From: Antennarius striatus
Taxonomy: Eukaryota; Chordata; Actinopteri; Lophiiformes; Antennariidae
Direction: 5' to 3'
Length of the DNA stretch: 64,000 nt
Assembly: GCF_040054535.1 (NCBI RefSeq)
Contig: NC_090784.1
Span: 17,459,001-17,523,000 of the forward strand
Below are positions 61,672 through 64,000 of the stretch, piece after piece; the first letter of the stretch is position 1, and each line of letters starts with the position of its first letter. The translations under genes and the position numbers were made by a program. Under the pieces are notes generated by a model, which saw only the letters and a program-made list of their open reading frames with translations, did not search any database and was not told where the DNA came from.

Positions 61672-64000
61672 ATGGATGCGACTCAAATGATTAATGACTC
61701 CATCCTGGAGTCAGACGAGGAAGACAAAGAAGAGGAGAATGAAAACAAGAGAGGACAACCAATGGCTAAACTTTGCATCCTAAAAAATAAACACATAACT
61801 GAATCAGGTGAGTGGATCGTAGCTATTGCTATTACACAGTTCTTTATTTCATGCCTAAACACTATAAATAGCTTGTTTTCAAATAATTATTGTTCTTTAT
61901 CATCCAGAGTTACCACTCTTTTTGGGAGACAACATATTGGGCCGTGATCCTGGCATCTGCACAGTGCACTTACCATCTCCTTCAATATCCAAGCAGCATG
62001 CTACCATCAGCATCTCTGTTCTTCGGCGAAGAGGCTGTCTGAGTGAGGCAGACATGGAGGCTTTGATTTGGGACCTCGGAAGCATGAATGGGACACGCAA
62101 AGGCCACTTCAAGCTGACTCCTAATGTACGCTATGCCCTCAGTGAAAGCGACAGTTTGATGGTGGCGGATATCCCATGTCAATTTTTCATCTGCGCTACA
62201 CAGACACAAACTCCAGAGCATTTGAAGACTCCTCTGAGCAGAACATCAGGGATGAAGAGCAAATTACTAAATGCTCCTTGTGAAAAGGGAAGTGACATCA
62301 GTACAGGCAGCGAGAATTATACCTATGGAAGTACAGAGACAAGAGATGCAACACTTGATGTAGAGGACACAAGCAAAACTCCTGTTAGAACCAGTTGCCT
62401 AACCTTTGAGCAAACACCTATCCAGCCAGAAGGGACCCTTGTTCCGGAATCTGATTCAGAATCATGTGCAAATAGAGAAAAACGAGGTGGGAGGAGGTGC
62501 AGAAATGAAGGTACAAAAGTAGTATAAATAGGTCTTGAAATCAAGCCTAAATTTTTGTACATATGATTTTTTTTTTAATAACCTCATGTTGTCATCTTTT
62601 ACAGTGTGTGAATGTGACTCCTATAAATCCAGTCCCACTTGTTCAACATTCTTGAGTCCCTCAAACATAATTGTCCCTGAAAGGTACATAACATCTTCTT
62701 ATTTTTAGATTTTCTATCATGTGTAACACATTGACATAACCTTCCCATGTAAATGCACATATTGTGTTCTTTTACTCAAGAATCAAAATATTTCTCATCC
62801 TTTTATCCACTATTTTGCAGTGAGGATGAAAGTCCCATCTCCACTAACGTCGGGCGTCACAGACATGTCAGCTTCAGCAAAGACGAGCCAGAAAAAGATG
62901 TGAGGCGACTGCAGCTGAGGGAGAAAAAGACACTTGCAAATATGGATGACAGTGAAGGAGAAGAAGGCAAGGAGGAAGACAGTGCAGCACCAGGGGGGAG
63001 AATGTCTACAGAAAGTGGACAAGATCAATCAGTGACACCTGCAGTTCCTGTGACCTTGAGTACACATCAGCAAGCGGATCTACCATCAGACATACCCAAG
63101 TTTCACATGGACAGTGATACAGATATTGATGAGGATGATGATGCCTCAGACAAAGTCCCCAAATCTGTGCCTTCTCTGGATGAAACATCATCCAACATCA
63201 AACCTCCTCATGTTATTACAGTCATCCAGTCAGAGGCCATTGCTATGGACAGTGACACAGATGTTGATGAAGATGCAGAAAAAGAAAACGGAACAATTCA
63301 TAGAGGCTCTAGAGAAGATGAAACTCCCTCTAGATTAGATATCAAGTCAGCGTTGCCTGAAGCAGCCTCTGTCATGCCTCATAGTCTGCATTTAGACAGC
63401 ATCACAGATGATGAGATTATTTCTGTCCCCTGTCAGATCACACACTCAGCTGACTCTGCTCTTTCAAAGCAGCAAAAAGATTTTCACCTAGACAGTGACA
63501 CTGATGTTGACGAGGAAGAAGAAAAATTCGGAACAATCACTATGTGTGCTAAAAAAGATGAAACTCCACTTAGTTTCAGTATTGAGCCAACTGAGCGTGA
63601 CTCTGCTCCTGCTGCTTCTCACAGCCTGCATTCAGACAATTACATCGATGATAAAGCAATTCCCGCTCCCGGCATTAGAGAAGCCCCAGTGTTGTCTGCT
63701 GTCACAGAATCATGCACCGCTGCTGAGACAGGAACTGAGTTAGACATTCTTTCTGATAGTGACACAGATGCTGAGGATGAGGTTATACCTGGTGCTGTTA
63801 CAACTCCGGCTTTTAGTCCTGTTACTGCACCAGCAGCTCTTCTGGCAGGGTCTGATGCAGACACCGATGTGGATGAATCCACCAGGCTTTCTTTAGAGGA
63901 CAGAGTCGATCTAGCTGACCGTCATGTGGACAGTCACACAGATGCTGCAGTTGAGGAGGTGGACTTTTGCAGGCCCCGGCAGGACCAGATTCCTAACCTG
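61672..64000 (+). CDS. mdc1: Mediator of DNA damage checkpoint 1, 5' part (FHA domain and SDTD repeats; truncated by the window edge)
   Basis: Exons: 61672-61807, 61908-62510, 62605-62683, 62821 to beyond 64000. Junctions keep phase and give 666 codons with no stop. Residues 1-45 are acidic. Thr4-Gln5 matches the N-terminal ATM target that drives MDC1 dimerisation in human. The FHA domain spans about 46-125 with Gly57-Arg58, Ser71-Ile-Ser-Lys-Gln-His76 and Asn106-Gly107, the phosphothreonine-binding residues. From about residue 300 on there are acidic repeats built on DSDTD, the CK2 sites that bind the NBS1 FHA/BRCT region. Family knowledge: MDC1 binds gamma-H2AX through C-terminal BRCT repeats and gathers MRN, ATM and RNF8. 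The TQXF cluster and BRCT repeats would lie beyond this window. Weak homology elsewhere is normal for this fast-evolving protein. Confidence 0.94.
63101..63943 (+). repeat. mdc1: SDTD motif array inside mdc1 exon 4
   Basis: Eight in-frame units with the pattern H/M-x-D-S-D-T-D-x-D-E or decayed forms. SDTD-type cores are at 63113-63124, 63251-63262, 63494-63505 and 63758-63769. A variant SDADTD is at 63851-63868. Decayed copies are at 63398-63409 (SITD), 63638-63649 (NYID) and 63932-63943 (SHTD). Unit spacing is 27-49 residues. Confidence 0.85.

Noticed and set aside
63114-63743. Met/Leu/Gln/Lys-rich plus-strand frames in mdc1 exon 4
   Set aside because: Out-of-frame readings of the acidic SDTD repeats. 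The true frame is open through the window end and joins in phase to the FHA exons.

Overview
This 64 kb window is nuclear DNA from a vertebrate, most likely a teleost fish. It carries four spliced genes whose proteins closely match known vertebrate families: ddr1 (discoidin-domain collagen-receptor tyrosine kinase, +), flot1 (flotillin-1, -), a beta-tubulin of the TUBB/class I type (+) and the 5' half of mdc1 (DNA-damage mediator, +, running off the right edge). The same four genes are linked in the human MHC class I region. Compact introns, very frequent long CA/GT microsatellites and fish-style interspersed repeats point to a teleost. No operons, CRISPR arrays or other bacterial features are present, and I recognised no tRNA, rRNA or virus gene.

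Layout. 1-10.68 kb: gene-poor, AT-rich upstream DNA with several long GT/CA tracts. 10.7-11.2 kb: probable ddr1 promoter and non-coding first exon. 11.2-21.9 kb: ddr1 intron 1, with a TA-flanked DNA-transposon-like insertion. 21.9-45.2 kb: 19 coding exons that join without any frame break into a 999-residue receptor. 45.2-47.2 kb: ddr1 3' UTR. 47.5-53.6 kb: flot1 on the minus strand, tail to tail with ddr1 (12 coding exons, 427 residues). 53.7-55.6 kb: repeat-rich spacer (LINE-like 3' end, GT tract, GACA/GATA array). 55.6-60.1 kb: beta-tubulin with a TATA/CCAAT/GC-box promoter and five coding exons, 444 residues. 60.1-61.15 kb: spacer. 61.15 kb to the end: mdc1 promoter with three CCAAT boxes, the FHA domain, and a long acidic exon with repeated SDTD motifs, still open at base 64000.

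The genes do not form one pathway. DDR1 senses collagen at the cell surface, flotillin-1 scaffolds membrane microdomains, beta-tubulin builds microtubules, and MDC1 recruits repair factors to gamma-H2AX chromatin. What joins them is ancient linkage. Gene order matches human, but relative strands differ. The most interesting points are an acidic/glycine insertion in the DDR1 catalytic domain, a phase-symmetric exon carrying the NPAY docking motif (equivalent to the human DDR1b-specific segment), an extra intron in the tubulin gene, the MDC1 SDTD array and an overlapping upstream ORF at the mdc1 start. I did not find a wholly new biological system.
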